DNA of 58,751 nt from Helicobacter cetorum (GTDB taxonomy: Bacteria; Campylobacterota; Campylobacteria; Campylobacterales; DZAY01), in contig DZAY01000016.1 of assembly GCA_022729735.1 (NCBI GenBank), positions 1-58,751 of the forward strand. The letters run 5' to 3'. The notes under the pieces were generated by a model. That model did no database searches and had not been told where the DNA came from. It saw only the letters and a list, made by a program, of their open reading frames with translations. Shown here piece by piece: positions 26,468-35,231 of this stretch. Positions within the stretch are counted from its first letter, which is position 1. The number at the start of each line of letters is the position of its first letter. The position numbers were made by a program, and so were the translations under genes.

Positions 26468-26886
26468 GAAAATCTTTTACCCTTGCAGAGATTATAATTG
26501 CAGTAGTAATTATCTCTTTTTTGGGTATGGGACTTTTAAAACTTCAACAAAATAGTATCAATTTTTTTGAATTCATGATAAATAAGATGGAGTTATCAAA
26601 TGCTCTAAGTATTGCATCAGTAGATGGTGATATAAAATATAATAATTTAGAAAAAGAGTTGGATGCCATCTTAGATGTTAAATTCATTATTGATTTAGAA
26701 AAGTTTAAAGAGCTATTGAAACAGAAGCTAACATATAAAGAAGAAGAGGTTTCATCTCAAGAGTTTGAACTATATGATGATATGAAAGTTGATTTCATAA
26801 TAAAGAAAGTTAGCATATCTAATGAAAATTCATCAGCATACATATACAAATTTGGATTAGAAGATAGTGATAAAATCATTCAATAG
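26464..26886 (+). CDS. Minor pseudopilin (GspI/GspH-like)
   Basis: A 140-residue type IV pilin-like protein. The N-terminal motif KSFTLAEIIIAVVIISFLG is the prepilin peptidase site and hydrophobic helix, with Glu at +5. The -1 residue is Ser, not the usual Gly. The rest is short and charged with no Cys. It overlaps gspD and the next pseudopilin, and probably belongs to the tip complex of the pseudopilus. Confidence 0.8.
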   Translation: MRKSFTLAEIIIAVVIISFLGMGLLKLQQNSINFFEFMINKMELSNALSIASVDGDIKYNNLEKELDAILDVKFIIDLEKFKELLKQKLTYKEEEVSSQEFELYDDMKVDFIIKKVSISNENSSAYIYKFGLEDSDKIIQ

Positions 26887-27388
26887 AGCATTTACTATAT
26901 TAGAACTACTAATAGCTATATCACTTTTGGGAGTTGTACTGACATTTTTATATTCTGCACTTGATAATTTTAGAACAGTCGATAAGAAATTAGAGCAAAA
27001 AAGTGGTAGTTTTGATTTAAAAAATGAGTTTTTAAAATATTTATATTTGGATTTTATGACAAGTAAAAGTTTTAAAGTTACAAATATTGCAACTAAATTT
27101 ATAAGTGAAGATAAAAATTTTGACATGATTGAATTTCAATCTAAAAACTCACTATTTCAAATTGATGAACCATATATTTTATACATAGTAATAGATAACT
27201 ATTTATATAGAATTGAAAGTCCAAAAGAGATACCTATTCCACTTGAAGTTGATAGAGATAATAATCTGTTTATTAGCAAAATTGGTGAGTTTGAGAGTTT
27301 CAGAGTTTATAATAATGGCAAAAAAGTTTTGATATATTATAAATTTCTAAATAGTAAAGAAAACTTTTTAGAGTTTAATCTTTTATAG
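26867..27388 (+). CDS. Minor pseudopilin (GspJ-like)
   Basis: A 173-residue pseudopilin starting at GTG 26867, within the end of the previous gene. The motif RAFTILELLIAISLLGVVL has Glu at +5 and Ala at -1. The body is beta-rich (ILYIVIDNYLYRIESP), as in GspJ. It is followed nine bases later by gspF. An ATG start is not available near the motif, so the GTG is needed. Confidence 0.8.
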   Translation: MIKSFNRAFTILELLIAISLLGVVLTFLYSALDNFRTVDKKLEQKSGSFDLKNEFLKYLYLDFMTSKSFKVTNIATKFISEDKNFDMIEFQSKNSLFQIDEPYILYIVIDNYLYRIESPKEIPIPLEVDRDNNLFISKIGEFESFRVYNNGKKVLIYYKFLNSKENFLEFNLL

Positions 27389-27397
27389 GAGATTTTT

Positions 27398-28618
27398 GTG
27401 GTTTTTAAATATAGTGGAATAGATAAATCTGGGAAAAGAGTCTCTGGAAGAGTTGATGCAATCAATTTAGAAGATGCAAAAAAGCGACTTAGAGCAAGAG
27501 AAATAAATTATAATAGTTTAAAAGAAGCAAAAACATCTTTTAGAGATATACTTAAATTTAAAACAACTTCAAGCATAAAAGAGAGCGATTTAGCAACTAT
27601 TAGTAGAGATTTATCAATCTATTTAAAAAGTGGTATCTCAATTTTAAACAGCATTAGATTGCTTAAAAATCAGTATGAAGATAATAAAAAAATTTATGCT
27701 TTTTTAGAATCTACAAGTCAGCAAATAGAAGAGGGTAAAAGCTTTTTTGGAGCATTGGAAGCTCAAAATGTGTTAGCTCTTCCAAATTTTTATAAACAGA
27801 CAATCAAAGTATCTGAAGAGCGAGGAATTTTAGATATAGTTTTAATTAGATTGGCTAATTTTATAAAAGATAGAGAAAGAATAAATAAAGAGATTAAGGG
27901 AGCTTTGGCATATCCTATGTTTATTATTGTAGTTGCTATTTTTGCACTATCTTTTATGATTAGTTTCGTTGTTCCAAAGATTTCTGATATGTTTGTGCAA
28001 CTAAATCAAGAGCTACCACCAATTACAAAATTTGTAATTGATGTTGGGGAGCTGTTTTCAAATAATATATATACTATGTTAATTCTATTTTTAGTTATTG
28101 TTGGTTCATATTCATTGCTTTATGCTAAAAGTGCTGTGTTTAAATATTTTATAGATTCTCTAACTCTAAAACTTCCAATCTTTGGCAAAATTTCTGAAAC
28201 TTCGGAGTTAGCAAAGTTTAGCTATATTATATCTCTGCTTTTAGAAAGTGGAGTTACTTTTGTTCAAAGTATTAATTTATCTGCAAAAACTCTTAAAAAC
28301 TCTGTTTTGCAAAAAAAGTTTGAAGATGCAAGTTCAAAAGTTGTTGAAGGAACTAAATTTTCACAAATACTAGCAAAAGATGGAGTAAAAATTAATAAAA
28401 GCTTTGTTCAAGCAATTGCTGTTGGTGAAGAGACAAGTAAATTAAATGATGTTTTAAAAAATTTAAGTGATTTATATTTAGAAGAGAATAAAGATAAAAT
28501 CGCTCTATTTTTATCACTTTTAGAACCAGCATTGATGTTAGTTGTTGGTGGAGTTATTGGATTTATAATTGTTTCGATGTTACTTCCAATATTTTCAATG
28601 AACTTGGGAGGGTTTTAA
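27398..28618 (+). CDS. gspF: Type II secretion inner-membrane protein GspF
   Basis: GspF is the polytopic platform protein that works with the GspE ATPase. It has the usual 406 residues and two T2SSF domains (about 65-190 and 270-395). Visible features are an N-terminal FKYSGIDKSGKRVSG strand, AYPMFIIVVAIFALSFMISFVVPK and a final helix EPALMLVVGGVIGFIIVSMLLPIFSM. It is the last gene of the cluster and ends one base from the convergent Cache gene. No gspE or gspG lies in the window. Confidence 0.93.
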   Translation: MVFKYSGIDKSGKRVSGRVDAINLEDAKKRLRAREINYNSLKEAKTSFRDILKFKTTSSIKESDLATISRDLSIYLKSGISILNSIRLLKNQYEDNKKIYAFLESTSQQIEEGKSFFGALEAQNVLALPNFYKQTIKVSEERGILDIVLIRLANFIKDRERINKEIKGALAYPMFIIVVAIFALSFMISFVVPKISDMFVQLNQELPPITKFVIDVGELFSNNIYTMLILFLVIVGSYSLLYAKSAVFKYFIDSLTLKLPIFGKISETSELAKFSYIISLLLESGVTFVQSINLSAKTLKNSVLQKKFEDASSKVVEGTKFSQILAKDGVKINKSFVQAIAVGEETSKLNDVLKNLSDLYLEENKDKIALFLSLLEPALMLVVGGVIGFIIVSMLLPIFSMNLGGF

Positions 28619-28619
28619 A

Positions 28620-29735
28620 TTATCTAATCTCTCCAATTTTTTTATCTTCACTTTTGATATTTAGTAATATTTCTATCAACTCATCATTACTATAACTTTT
28701 CAATCTTTTTTTTGCTTCTTCTAAAAGTTCAACTCTATTTTCAAGCTTTACATACTCTAATAAATTAAGCAACTCTATATCATTTAAATCACAATACATC
28801 ATATTGTTTGGATACTCTTGCTCTTTTGTAATTTGATATATATCATCTCTATTAAAATTTAACAAAAATGATATATTTTCTGTTTCTGAAGTGATTTTTT
28901 TCAACTCATTTTTCTTAATTCCCATAACAAATGCACCAATTTTTTGACCCAAACTATTAAACATCGGCTCATAAATATATACACTATTTTTATAAGTTGA
29001 AACTCTTGAGTTAATAAGCTCATCAAAATTTATATTTTTTAAATCATCTAAAAGCAGATTATTATAATTTCTATTTACAATTACAAATTCATTAATTGTA
29101 GGATTATTACTCATCAACAGAGCTTTAGATAATCTATCTTCATCCATTAATACAAATAGCTCTATTCCACTATTTCTAAATTTTTCAACCAAATCTTCAA
29201 ATAAAATAATAACTTCTAAAGAACCTAAAAACTCATTTTGTTCAAAAATAGGAACAACAGCTCTAATACTAAGTAAATATCCAACTTCGATTGAAACTTT
29301 TGGTTTTTTATTTTTAACTAAATCAATCAAATCTTCTCTAAAATCATCTAATGGCATTCCAGAGTATGTATTATCCCAACTTCTTGTAAAAACAAATAGG
29401 TCATTTGTAATGACTTGCACATTAATTTTACTACTTGCATATCGCTTTAAATTTTCGATTGTAGATAGTAGTAGCTTATAAGCACCTTCATCATTTTCAT
29501 AAATTAGCGACTCTTTTAATCCCTGATTACTTGCTAAAGCAATTGCAAGAGATATTGCATACTGCTTCTCTTTTTCTAAATTTGCTCTCAAAAATAGAAG
29601 TGCTTTATCTGTCGCCAAATCCAAGCTATCTTTTTTACTTTCAATATTTACAAATATAAATGCAATTAAAGTTGTAAAAAATATTACTAAAAAAATTGCA
29701 ATATAACTATATTTTAGTTGTTCATTTTTTATCAA
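28620..29735 (-). CDS. Membrane-anchored double-Cache sensor protein without output domain
   Basis: A 371-residue protein with one N-terminal membrane helix (YIAIFLVIFFTTLIAFIFVNI), then an extracytoplasmic double-Cache sensor (about 40-270). Marks of the family are FVFTRSWDNTYSG, IEVGYLLSIRAVVPIF and FLGSLEVIILFEDL (dCache_3-like). The second half has another PAS-like part (SVYIYEPMFNSLGQKIGAFVMG) and a helical tail. No second membrane helix, kinase, GGDEF or MCP signalling domain follows, so it must act through a partner or as a ligand-binding subunit. It is divergent from exbB. Confidence 0.75.
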   Translation of the reverse strand: MIKNEQLKYSYIAIFLVIFFTTLIAFIFVNIESKKDSLDLATDKALLFLRANLEKEKQYAISLAIALASNQGLKESLIYENDEGAYKLLLSTIENLKRYASSKINVQVITNDLFVFTRSWDNTYSGMPLDDFREDLIDLVKNKKPKVSIEVGYLLSIRAVVPIFEQNEFLGSLEVIILFEDLVEKFRNSGIELFVLMDEDRLSKALLMSNNPTINEFVIVNRNYNNLLLDDLKNINFDELINSRVSTYKNSVYIYEPMFNSLGQKIGAFVMGIKKNELKKITSETENISFLLNFNRDDIYQITKEQEYPNNMMYCDLNDIELLNLLEYVKLENRVELLEEAKKRLKSYSNDELIEILLNIKSEDKKIGEIR

Positions 29736-29794
29736 AAAACATCTCCATGAAAATATATGAACTCTATTTTAACAAGTTTTATCTAATTAATAAG

Positions 29795-29800
29795 TATAAT
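29795..29800 (+). promoter_or_regulatory. Candidate -10 box for the exbB-exbD-tonB operon
   Basis: TATAAT lies 28 bases before the exbB ATG (29829), in an A/T-rich divergent region. TAGGAG at 29817-29822 serves as ribosome-binding site. A Fur operator would be expected here from known biology, but no convincing one was seen. Confidence 0.45.
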
Positions 29801-29828
29801 TTCATCACGAAAATAGTAGGAGTTTTAA

Positions 29829-30254
29829 ATGGAATATTTAAAGGATTATACAGAGTATGCTGTAATTGGAGTTTTAATATTTATGAGTTTTTTATCTATT
29901 GGATTTGGATTGGAAAGATATATATTTTTATCAGGTGTAAATTTATCAAAATATAAAAAAAAGGGTGAGTTAGAAAATGATTTAACAAATAATTTAACAA
30001 TAATTTCTATTATTGGTTCAAATGCTCCGTATGTTGGACTTTTAGGAACAGTTATTGGAATTATGGTTACATTTTATGATATTGGAGAAAATGGACAAAT
30101 CGATACAATGTCTGTTATGGTTGGTTTAGCTTTAGCACTGAAAGCTACTGCTCTTGGAATAGTTGTAGCAATTCCATCAATTATGATTTATAATGGATTA
30201 GTTAGAAAGGTCGAAGTTTTAATATCTTTGTGGAATGATTTGAATGAAAATTAA
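29829..30254 (+). CDS. exbB: TonB-system energiser ExbB
   Basis: ExbB forms the proton-channel pentamer that powers TonB. The 141-residue length is the short form seen in Helicobacter and relatives. There are three hydrophobic segments (about 12-30, 60-82, 100-125), with the conserved ISIIGSNAPYVGLLGTVIG and ALKATALGIVVAIPSIM patterns. It overlaps exbD by 11 bases. The substrate receptors are not in the window. Confidence 0.92.
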   Translation: MEYLKDYTEYAVIGVLIFMSFLSIGFGLERYIFLSGVNLSKYKKKGELENDLTNNLTIISIIGSNAPYVGLLGTVIGIMVTFYDIGENGQIDTMSVMVGLALALKATALGIVVAIPSIMIYNGLVRKVEVLISLWNDLNEN

Positions 30255-30633
30255 AAAATTTGATTCCATAAATGTAATTCCATTTATAGATATAATGTTG
30301 GTGCTATTAGCTATTGTTTTGACATTTTCAACTTTTATCGCAAAAGGTGATATTAAGTTAAACCTTCCAAAAGCAGAAAGTGGAGCGAAACAAAATAGTG
30401 ATGTAAAAACTACTGATATATCAATTAATAAAGATGGATTAATATATTTAGATAAAAATGTGGTTACAATTGATGACTTAAAAGCTAAAATAGTTGAGTT
30501 AAAAAATAGTGAAAATATATTTTTATTAAGAGCTGATAAAGATAGTAATTTTGGTGCTTTTGTGCAAGTGATTGATATTTTAAAAGCAAATAAAATAGAA
30601 AAAATTTCTATTCAAACAGAGCTTGGTAATTAA
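30244..30633 (+). CDS. exbD: TonB-system protein ExbD
   Basis: ExbD is the second motor subunit. It has 129 residues, a single N-terminal membrane helix with the essential Asp (NVIPFIDIMLVLLAIVLTFS) and a periplasmic domain (ISINKDGLIYLDKN, LRADKDSNFGAFVQVID). It starts inside the end of exbB and is followed two bases later by tonB. Confidence 0.93.
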   Translation: MKIKKFDSINVIPFIDIMLVLLAIVLTFSTFIAKGDIKLNLPKAESGAKQNSDVKTTDISINKDGLIYLDKNVVTIDDLKAKIVELKNSENIFLLRADKDSNFGAFVQVIDILKANKIEKISIQTELGN

Positions 30634-30635
30634 AT

Positions 30636-31346
30636 TTGAAATCTATCCCTTTTATCTTCTCTTTTTTACTTCATGGTTTAATTCTGTTTTTTATCTTTAA
30701 TTTAGATTTAAAAGTGCTTGAAGATAAAAAAGAAGATTTAGTTATTGAATTATCAACTTTTACTCCTCCAATAAAAATAGTAAAAGCAGAAAAAGTAGAA
30801 CCTAAAATAGAAACAAAAGAAAAAATAGAACCAGCAAAAGAGATTAAGCCACAAGAGATAAAAGAGATAAAAAAAACATTAGTAACTCCTAAAAAAGAGA
30901 TTGTTAAAGTAACTAAAAAAGATGAAGTTATAGAAAAAATAGTAGAAAATAATGATAGAATAGTAGAAAAAGAGAGTATTAGTGAAACTAGACTTCAAGA
31001 TAATATTAAAAATGAAACTATTAAAGATGAAAAAATAGTAGAAAATCAGATTATAACTCATCATGAAGATAATATAGATAGTTATTTAAAAGATATTTAT
31101 AATTTGATTTTTAAATATAAAAAATATCCAATAATTGCAAAAAAAAGAGGATTAGAAGGCGAATGTATAGTCTCTTTTACTCTTTGTAGTAGTGGTGAAA
31201 TAAGAGATTTAAAAGTTGATAAAAGTTCTGGTTTCACTGTTTTAGATAGTAATAGTTTAGATGTGATAAAAGAAGCAAGTGTTGAGTTTCCAAAACCTCC
31301 AAAAGATATTTCAATTTCCATTCCAATTGGTTATAAATTAAATTAA
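30636..31346 (+). CDS. tonB: Energy transducer TonB
   Basis: TonB links the ExbBD motor to outer-membrane receptors. It starts at TTG 30636, giving a membrane anchor (IPFIFSFLLHGLILFFIFNL) with the expected Ser and His in the helix. A long periplasmic spacer is Lys/Glu/Ile-rich with few prolines (IETKEKIEPAKEIKPQEI). The C-terminal TonB domain spans about 150-236 (YPIIAKKRGLEGECIVSF, FPKPPKDISISIPIGYKL). The low Pro content of the spacer is unusual next to E. coli TonB but common in this phylum. Confidence 0.9.
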   Translation: MKSIPFIFSFLLHGLILFFIFNLDLKVLEDKKEDLVIELSTFTPPIKIVKAEKVEPKIETKEKIEPAKEIKPQEIKEIKKTLVTPKKEIVKVTKKDEVIEKIVENNDRIVEKESISETRLQDNIKNETIKDEKIVENQIITHHEDNIDSYLKDIYNLIFKYKKYPIIAKKRGLEGECIVSFTLCSSGEIRDLKVDKSSGFTVLDSNSLDVIKEASVEFPKPPKDISISIPIGYKLN

Positions 31347-31356
31347 AAGGATTTTT

Positions 31357-32541
31357 TTGGAGCGATATATAAATTTTTTAAAACAAAATAGAGTTATTTT
31401 GAGATTAAGTAGTGTGCAGTTAATCACCTATTTTGGAGCTTGGTTTAGCAATGTAGCAATTTATACACTTCTAATAGATTTAAAAGCTTCTCCTCTTACA
31501 ATTTCATTAATAGCAGTTGCACATTTTCTTCCAGCAGTTGTTCAAGCACCATTTATTGGAGTTTTTATTGATAAATTAAATACCAAAAAGCTTATGAGCA
31601 TACTAATTTTAGTTCAAGTTATGGCTACTTTTTGTCTGCTTTTTATAAATTCAATTGATTTAATAACTATCTTATTTATTCTGATTTTTATAAAAATGGG
31701 TTCAGCAAGCTTTTATTATACAGCTGAAATGTCGCTACTTCCTAAACTTTTAAATGGTGATGATTTAAAAAATGCAAATGAGCTACACTCTATGATATGG
31801 TCGTTTTCATATATTGGTGGAATGGCACTTGGTGGATTGGCTGTATATTATCTTGGAACAAAAGAGGCAATTATAATTGATGGCTTACTGTTTTTGATAG
31901 CTTTTTTTATTTTAAAAGCTACAAATTTTAATTTAAATTTAGCAAAAAATAGCGATGAAAATTTTATTAAAGCATTTAAAGATGGATTAATTTATATTAA
32001 AGAAAATAAAAGATTAATAAATTTAATATTGCTTCATGCTTTTATTGCACTTACTACATTTGAAACAGTTGTTACAGTTTTAACAGATATAAAATATAAA
32101 GAGCTGATTGCAAGTTCTCTCTCAATTGGATTTATCCATTCTACAAGAGCTTTAGCTTTAGTTTTAGGTCCTCTCTATCTTGGAAAAATTGTAAATGAAC
32201 AAAATTTATATAAACTATTTATCGCTCAAGGTATTGGAATATATATTTGGGGAGCTTTGATTGACAACTTTTATTTAAGTTTTATAGGAATTTTTTTGAC
32301 AGGTTTTTTTACTTCTACTATTTGGTCTTATACTATCACACTTATCCAAAGAGAAGTTAAATCTGAATATTTTGGAAGAGTTATGAGTTATAATGATATG
32401 CTATTTATGGTATCTTGTGCTTTAGTTTCACTACTTACAGGCAATCTAATTTCATTTGGAATTGATATTAAAGTAATATTTTTTCTGCTTGGAAGTGGAT
32501 TTATTTTGATTGGATTTTTTTATAAAAAAGGCAACTTTTAA
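31357..32541 (+). CDS. Major facilitator superfamily transporter
   Basis: A 394-residue MFS protein with about 12 membrane helices, starting at TTG 31357 behind AAAGGA. It resembles the MFS_3/enterobactin-exporter (EntS) group: TYFGAWFSNVAIYTLLIDL at the first helix, GVFIDKLNTKKLM as motif A, and a second motif-like FFTSTIWSYTITLIQREV. It is 10 bases behind tonB. That position fits export of a siderophore or a metal-related compound, but the substrate cannot be told from sequence. Confidence 0.85.
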   Translation: MERYINFLKQNRVILRLSSVQLITYFGAWFSNVAIYTLLIDLKASPLTISLIAVAHFLPAVVQAPFIGVFIDKLNTKKLMSILILVQVMATFCLLFINSIDLITILFILIFIKMGSASFYYTAEMSLLPKLLNGDDLKNANELHSMIWSFSYIGGMALGGLAVYYLGTKEAIIIDGLLFLIAFFILKATNFNLNLAKNSDENFIKAFKDGLIYIKENKRLINLILLHAFIALTTFETVVTVLTDIKYKELIASSLSIGFIHSTRALALVLGPLYLGKIVNEQNLYKLFIAQGIGIYIWGALIDNFYLSFIGIFLTGFFTSTIWSYTITLIQREVKSEYFGRVMSYNDMLFMVSCALVSLLTGNLISFGIDIKVIFFLLGSGFILIGFFYKKGNF

Positions 32542-32557
32542 TTTTAAATGCTACTTT

Positions 32558-32583
32558 AAAGCTAAACAAAATAAGCTTTTTAT
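32558..32583 (+). terminator. Weak candidate terminator after the MFS gene
   Basis: AAAGCT (32558-32563) and AGCTTT (32574-32579) can pair around a 10-base loop, followed by TTTAT. The stem is only six base pairs, so the call is tentative. Confidence 0.3.
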
Positions 32584-32594
32584 AATTTTTACTC

Positions 32595-32600
32595 TAAAAT
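32595..32600 (+). promoter_or_regulatory. Candidate -10 box for the PPIase gene
   Basis: TAAAAT, 30 bases before the ATG at 32631, with AAGGAG at 32620-32625 as a strong ribosome-binding site. It lies in the 89-base gap after the MFS gene. Confidence 0.3.
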
Positions 32601-32630
32601 GCCATCATAAATTTTAAACAAGGAGTTTTT

Positions 32631-33392
32631 ATGAAGAGATTAGCACTACTGTGTGGATTTGCTGTTTTTGGCTTTACAAGTGATTTGAGTTATACACCAA
32701 AGAGTTTTAATATTAGTGATGATGAGGTTAGAGTCCATTCTGAAACACTTCCATCATATCTAAAAATTCCAACAGATGAAATAAGAAGAGCTACACTTCA
32801 AAATAGACTTTTTGCAAAAGAGTTTATTGAGAAAAATGGAATTTCTAAAGATTTAGAGATTGAAATGATTTTAGAAATTGAGAAACTTTTATCAAAAAAG
32901 TATCAAACACAAATGATGGATAAGATTAAAACTGATGAAAAAGTTCTAAAATCATACTATTTAGATAACTTAAATTCATTTAAACTGCCTCCAAAAATTC
33001 ATTCAAGTGATATTGTTGTAAATAATTTAAAAGAAGCTCAAGAAATTCATTATAAATTAGTTCATGAAAAAGCTAATTTTGAAGAGTTAGCAAAAGAGAA
33101 AAGTATTGACCCAACAAAATCAAATGGTGGAAAACTACCAGTTACAGAAGCTGATAAATTTGTATTTCCTTTGATGAGTTTTGTAGAGATGGCTGAAGAG
33201 GGAAGTATATCTTCACCTATTAAAGTTGGAGAACAGTATCATATTATGAAATTAGAAAAGCGAGAAGTTCAAGCTACCGATTATGAGAGTGTGAAAGATA
33301 TTATTAGAGATAGACTACTTATGGGTATAAAAGTTGAGCAACTTTTAAAAGAGACAGAAAGATTAAAAAAAGTTTATGGAGATAAGAAGTGA
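32631..33392 (+). CDS. Periplasmic parvulin-type peptidyl-prolyl isomerase
   Basis: A 253-residue exported chaperone/isomerase. It has a signal peptide (KRLALLCGFAVFGFTSD), a helical SurA_N-like part (about 30-115) and one parvulin domain (about 120-215) with IHSSDIVVNNLKEAQEIH, FEELAKEKSIDPTKSNGGKL and VGEQYHIMKLEKRE. It resembles the Campylobacter PEB4/Cbf2 group, which helps outer-membrane proteins fold, though it is a little shorter. Its stop overlaps the next start by four bases. Confidence 0.88.
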   Translation: MKRLALLCGFAVFGFTSDLSYTPKSFNISDDEVRVHSETLPSYLKIPTDEIRRATLQNRLFAKEFIEKNGISKDLEIEMILEIEKLLSKKYQTQMMDKIKTDEKVLKSYYLDNLNSFKLPPKIHSSDIVVNNLKEAQEIHYKLVHEKANFEELAKEKSIDPTKSNGGKLPVTEADKFVFPLMSFVEMAEEGSISSPIKVGEQYHIMKLEKREVQATDYESVKDIIRDRLLMGIKVEQLLKETERLKKVYGDKK

Positions 33393-33796
33393 AAAAGATA
33401 GCTTTAGCATTGATTGCTTCTATCTCATTTGCTTTTGGAGTTGAATTTGATACTACAAAAGTATCTATAAATAAAAGTATTGAGAAGCAGTTTAAAACAT
33501 ATTGGACAAATCGAGGTGAGAAAAAACATGCCAAAAATTATGGTTTAGAGTTACCATATTTACAATTTTTACATGATAAAAAATGGTATGAAAACTTTTT
33601 TGCAAATGCTTCAATAATAGAAAAAGTGGAAGTTGTGAAAGTTGTAAAAGAGAGTAAAGATGAGATAATTTTGGGCATAAATTTATATTTAGAAAATAGA
33701 AAAGACCCTGTTTGGTTTAATGATAAATGGCTAAATGTGGAAGGTAAATGGTATCATAAATATGATGATTCACTACTTCCAAGATTTGGAAATTAG
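33389..33796 (+). CDS. Small exported protein of unknown function
   Basis: A 135-residue protein with a signal peptide (KIALALIASISFAFG). The mature part is basic and rich in Trp and Tyr (KQFKTYWTNRGEKKHAKNYG, KWLNVEGKWYHKYDDS). I do not recognise a family. It overlaps the PPIase gene by four bases, so it is probably made together with it, perhaps as an envelope partner. A strong hairpin terminator follows its stop. Confidence 0.75.
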   Translation: MKKIALALIASISFAFGVEFDTTKVSINKSIEKQFKTYWTNRGEKKHAKNYGLELPYLQFLHDKKWYENFFANASIIEKVEVVKVVKESKDEIILGINLYLENRKDPVWFNDKWLNVEGKWYHKYDDSLLPRFGN

Positions 33797-33797
33797 A

Positions 33798-33822
33798 ATA
33801 AAAAGCCTTTTTGGCTTTTTAT
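33798..33822. terminator. Bidirectional intrinsic terminator
   Basis: ATAAAAAGCC (33798-33807), a TTTTT loop (33808-33812) and GGCTTTTTAT (33813-33822) form a perfect 10-bp hairpin with A- and T-tracts on both sides. It sits between convergent genes, and the trpE stop codon (33819-33821) lies within the right arm. It can serve both directions. Confidence 0.8.
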
Positions 33823-35231
33823 TTGAGTGAGCTTAGGGCTTCTAATGAACTCATAAGAGAACCCATTTTATTTTTGACTTCTAAAAATTCTAACTCATTT
33901 TTGCTATCAGCAACTACTCCAGCTCCAGCTTGAATTAAAATAGTTTTATCTTTTATAAGAGCTGTTCTAATTGTAATAGCACTATCCAAATCCCCATTAA
34001 ATCCAAAATACCCAATTGCACCACTATAAAAACTTCGCTTCAATTTTTCAAACTCTGCAATCAATTCCATTGCACGAATTTTAGGAGCTCCCGTCATAGT
34101 TCCTGCTGTAAAAGTTGCCATAAATAGGTCAAACATATCATATTTTTCATCAAGTTCAGCACTTATATCACTCACTAAATGCATAACATGAGAATATTTT
34201 TCAACTCTCATAAGCTCTAAAACTTTGACAGTTCCTTTTTTTGCAACTCTTCCAACATCATTTCTTCCTAAATCTACAAGCATTATATGTTCAGCCATCT
34301 CTTTTGTATCACTTTTTAACTCCAACTCCATTTCTATATCTTTTTGTGGAGTTTTGCCTCGCTTTCTTGTTCCTGCAATTGGTCTCAAAGTTATTAAACT
34401 ATTTTTCAGCTCCACCATAACTTCTGGTGAGCTTCCAACAATTGAAAAGTCTTTGAAATCTAACAAAAACTGATATGGTGAAGGGTTTTTTGTTCGTAAT
34501 ACTCTATAAAAACTAAATGGGTCAATATCTACTTTTTGAGTAAATCTATTTGATATTAAAATTTGAAAAATATCACCACTTTTTATCATCTCTTTTGATT
34601 TATCGATTATCTCAAAAAATTCATTTTGCGACAATGCAAATTTACCATCTTCTAAAACCGTAGCTTTTTGTAACTCTAAATACTCTATTTTAGATTTTAA
34701 TCTCTCTTCAATCTCAATAAATCTATTTGCCATCTCTTCTATTGGAGTTAGCAATGTTAATCTATTTGTCTTATGAGAGTAGCAAAGAGTTAATTTTGGT
34801 CTTATGAAATATAAATCAGCAATATTTACATCATCTTTGAGATTTGACATAGAGTATTTTAATTTTGGCTCAAACTCTTGTATCATATCATATCCGACAT
34901 ATCCGATAAAACCATCTACAAATGGAACTTTTAATGAGTTTGATAACTCTTTAAATTTTATTTTATCAATGCTTTTATAATACTCTTTCATAAAAAGTAG
35001 GGGATTTGAATTAATCTCCTCTACTTTTCCATCTCTATTTTTATAAAAGCTTTTTCCATTTAAATGTGTTATACTCTCCAATTCTCCGACAACCATAAAA
35101 CTAAAACTACCTTCTCCACTATGCACACCACTTTCAAATAGAAATGAGAGTTCATTATTAAACAGCTCTTTTGTGATATGATAAATTGAAACTGGTGTTA
35201 GTTGGTCTAACAGCATTTCTTCATAATACAT
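33819..35231 (-). CDS. trpE: Anthranilate synthase component I
   Basis: TrpE converts chorismate (with ammonia or glutamine) to anthranilate, the first step of tryptophan synthesis. It has 470 residues. An N-terminal Anth_synt_I_N domain has DGFIGYVGYDMIQEFEP and a leucine-Glu-Ser-like feedback site (FLFESGVHSGEG). The chorismate-binding domain has PIAGTRKRGKTPQKD, EHIMLVDLGRNDVGRV, GTMTGAPKIRAMELI and AGAGVVADS. PabB is the main alternative, but the DLGRND and GTMTGAP regions read better as TrpE. It is the last gene of the fur-lysS-glyA operon, sharing one base with the SPOR gene stop. No other trp gene adjoins it. Confidence 0.88.
   Translation of the reverse strand: MYYEEMLLDQLTPVSIYHITKELFNNELSFLFESGVHSGEGSFSFMVVGELESITHLNGKSFYKNRDGKVEEINSNPLLFMKEYYKSIDKIKFKELSNSLKVPFVDGFIGYVGYDMIQEFEPKLKYSMSNLKDDVNIADLYFIRPKLTLCYSHKTNRLTLLTPIEEMANRFIEIEERLKSKIEYLELQKATVLEDGKFALSQNEFFEIIDKSKEMIKSGDIFQILISNRFTQKVDIDPFSFYRVLRTKNPSPYQFLLDFKDFSIVGSSPEVMVELKNSLITLRPIAGTRKRGKTPQKDIEMELELKSDTKEMAEHIMLVDLGRNDVGRVAKKGTVKVLELMRVEKYSHVMHLVSDISAELDEKYDMFDLFMATFTAGTMTGAPKIRAMELIAEFEKLKRSFYSGAIGYFGFNGDLDSAITIRTALIKDKTILIQAGAGVVADSKNELEFLEVKNKMGSLMSSLEALSSLK

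Noticed and set aside
29760-29810. Possible Fur box upstream of exbB
   Set aside because: The ATCTAATTAATAAGTATAAT stretch matches the Fur consensus poorly and is explained by general A/T richness and the -10 box.
33819-35231. PabB instead of TrpE
   Set aside because: The feedback-site region and the GTMTGAP and DLGRND blocks fit TrpE better; PabB cannot be excluded without a tree.
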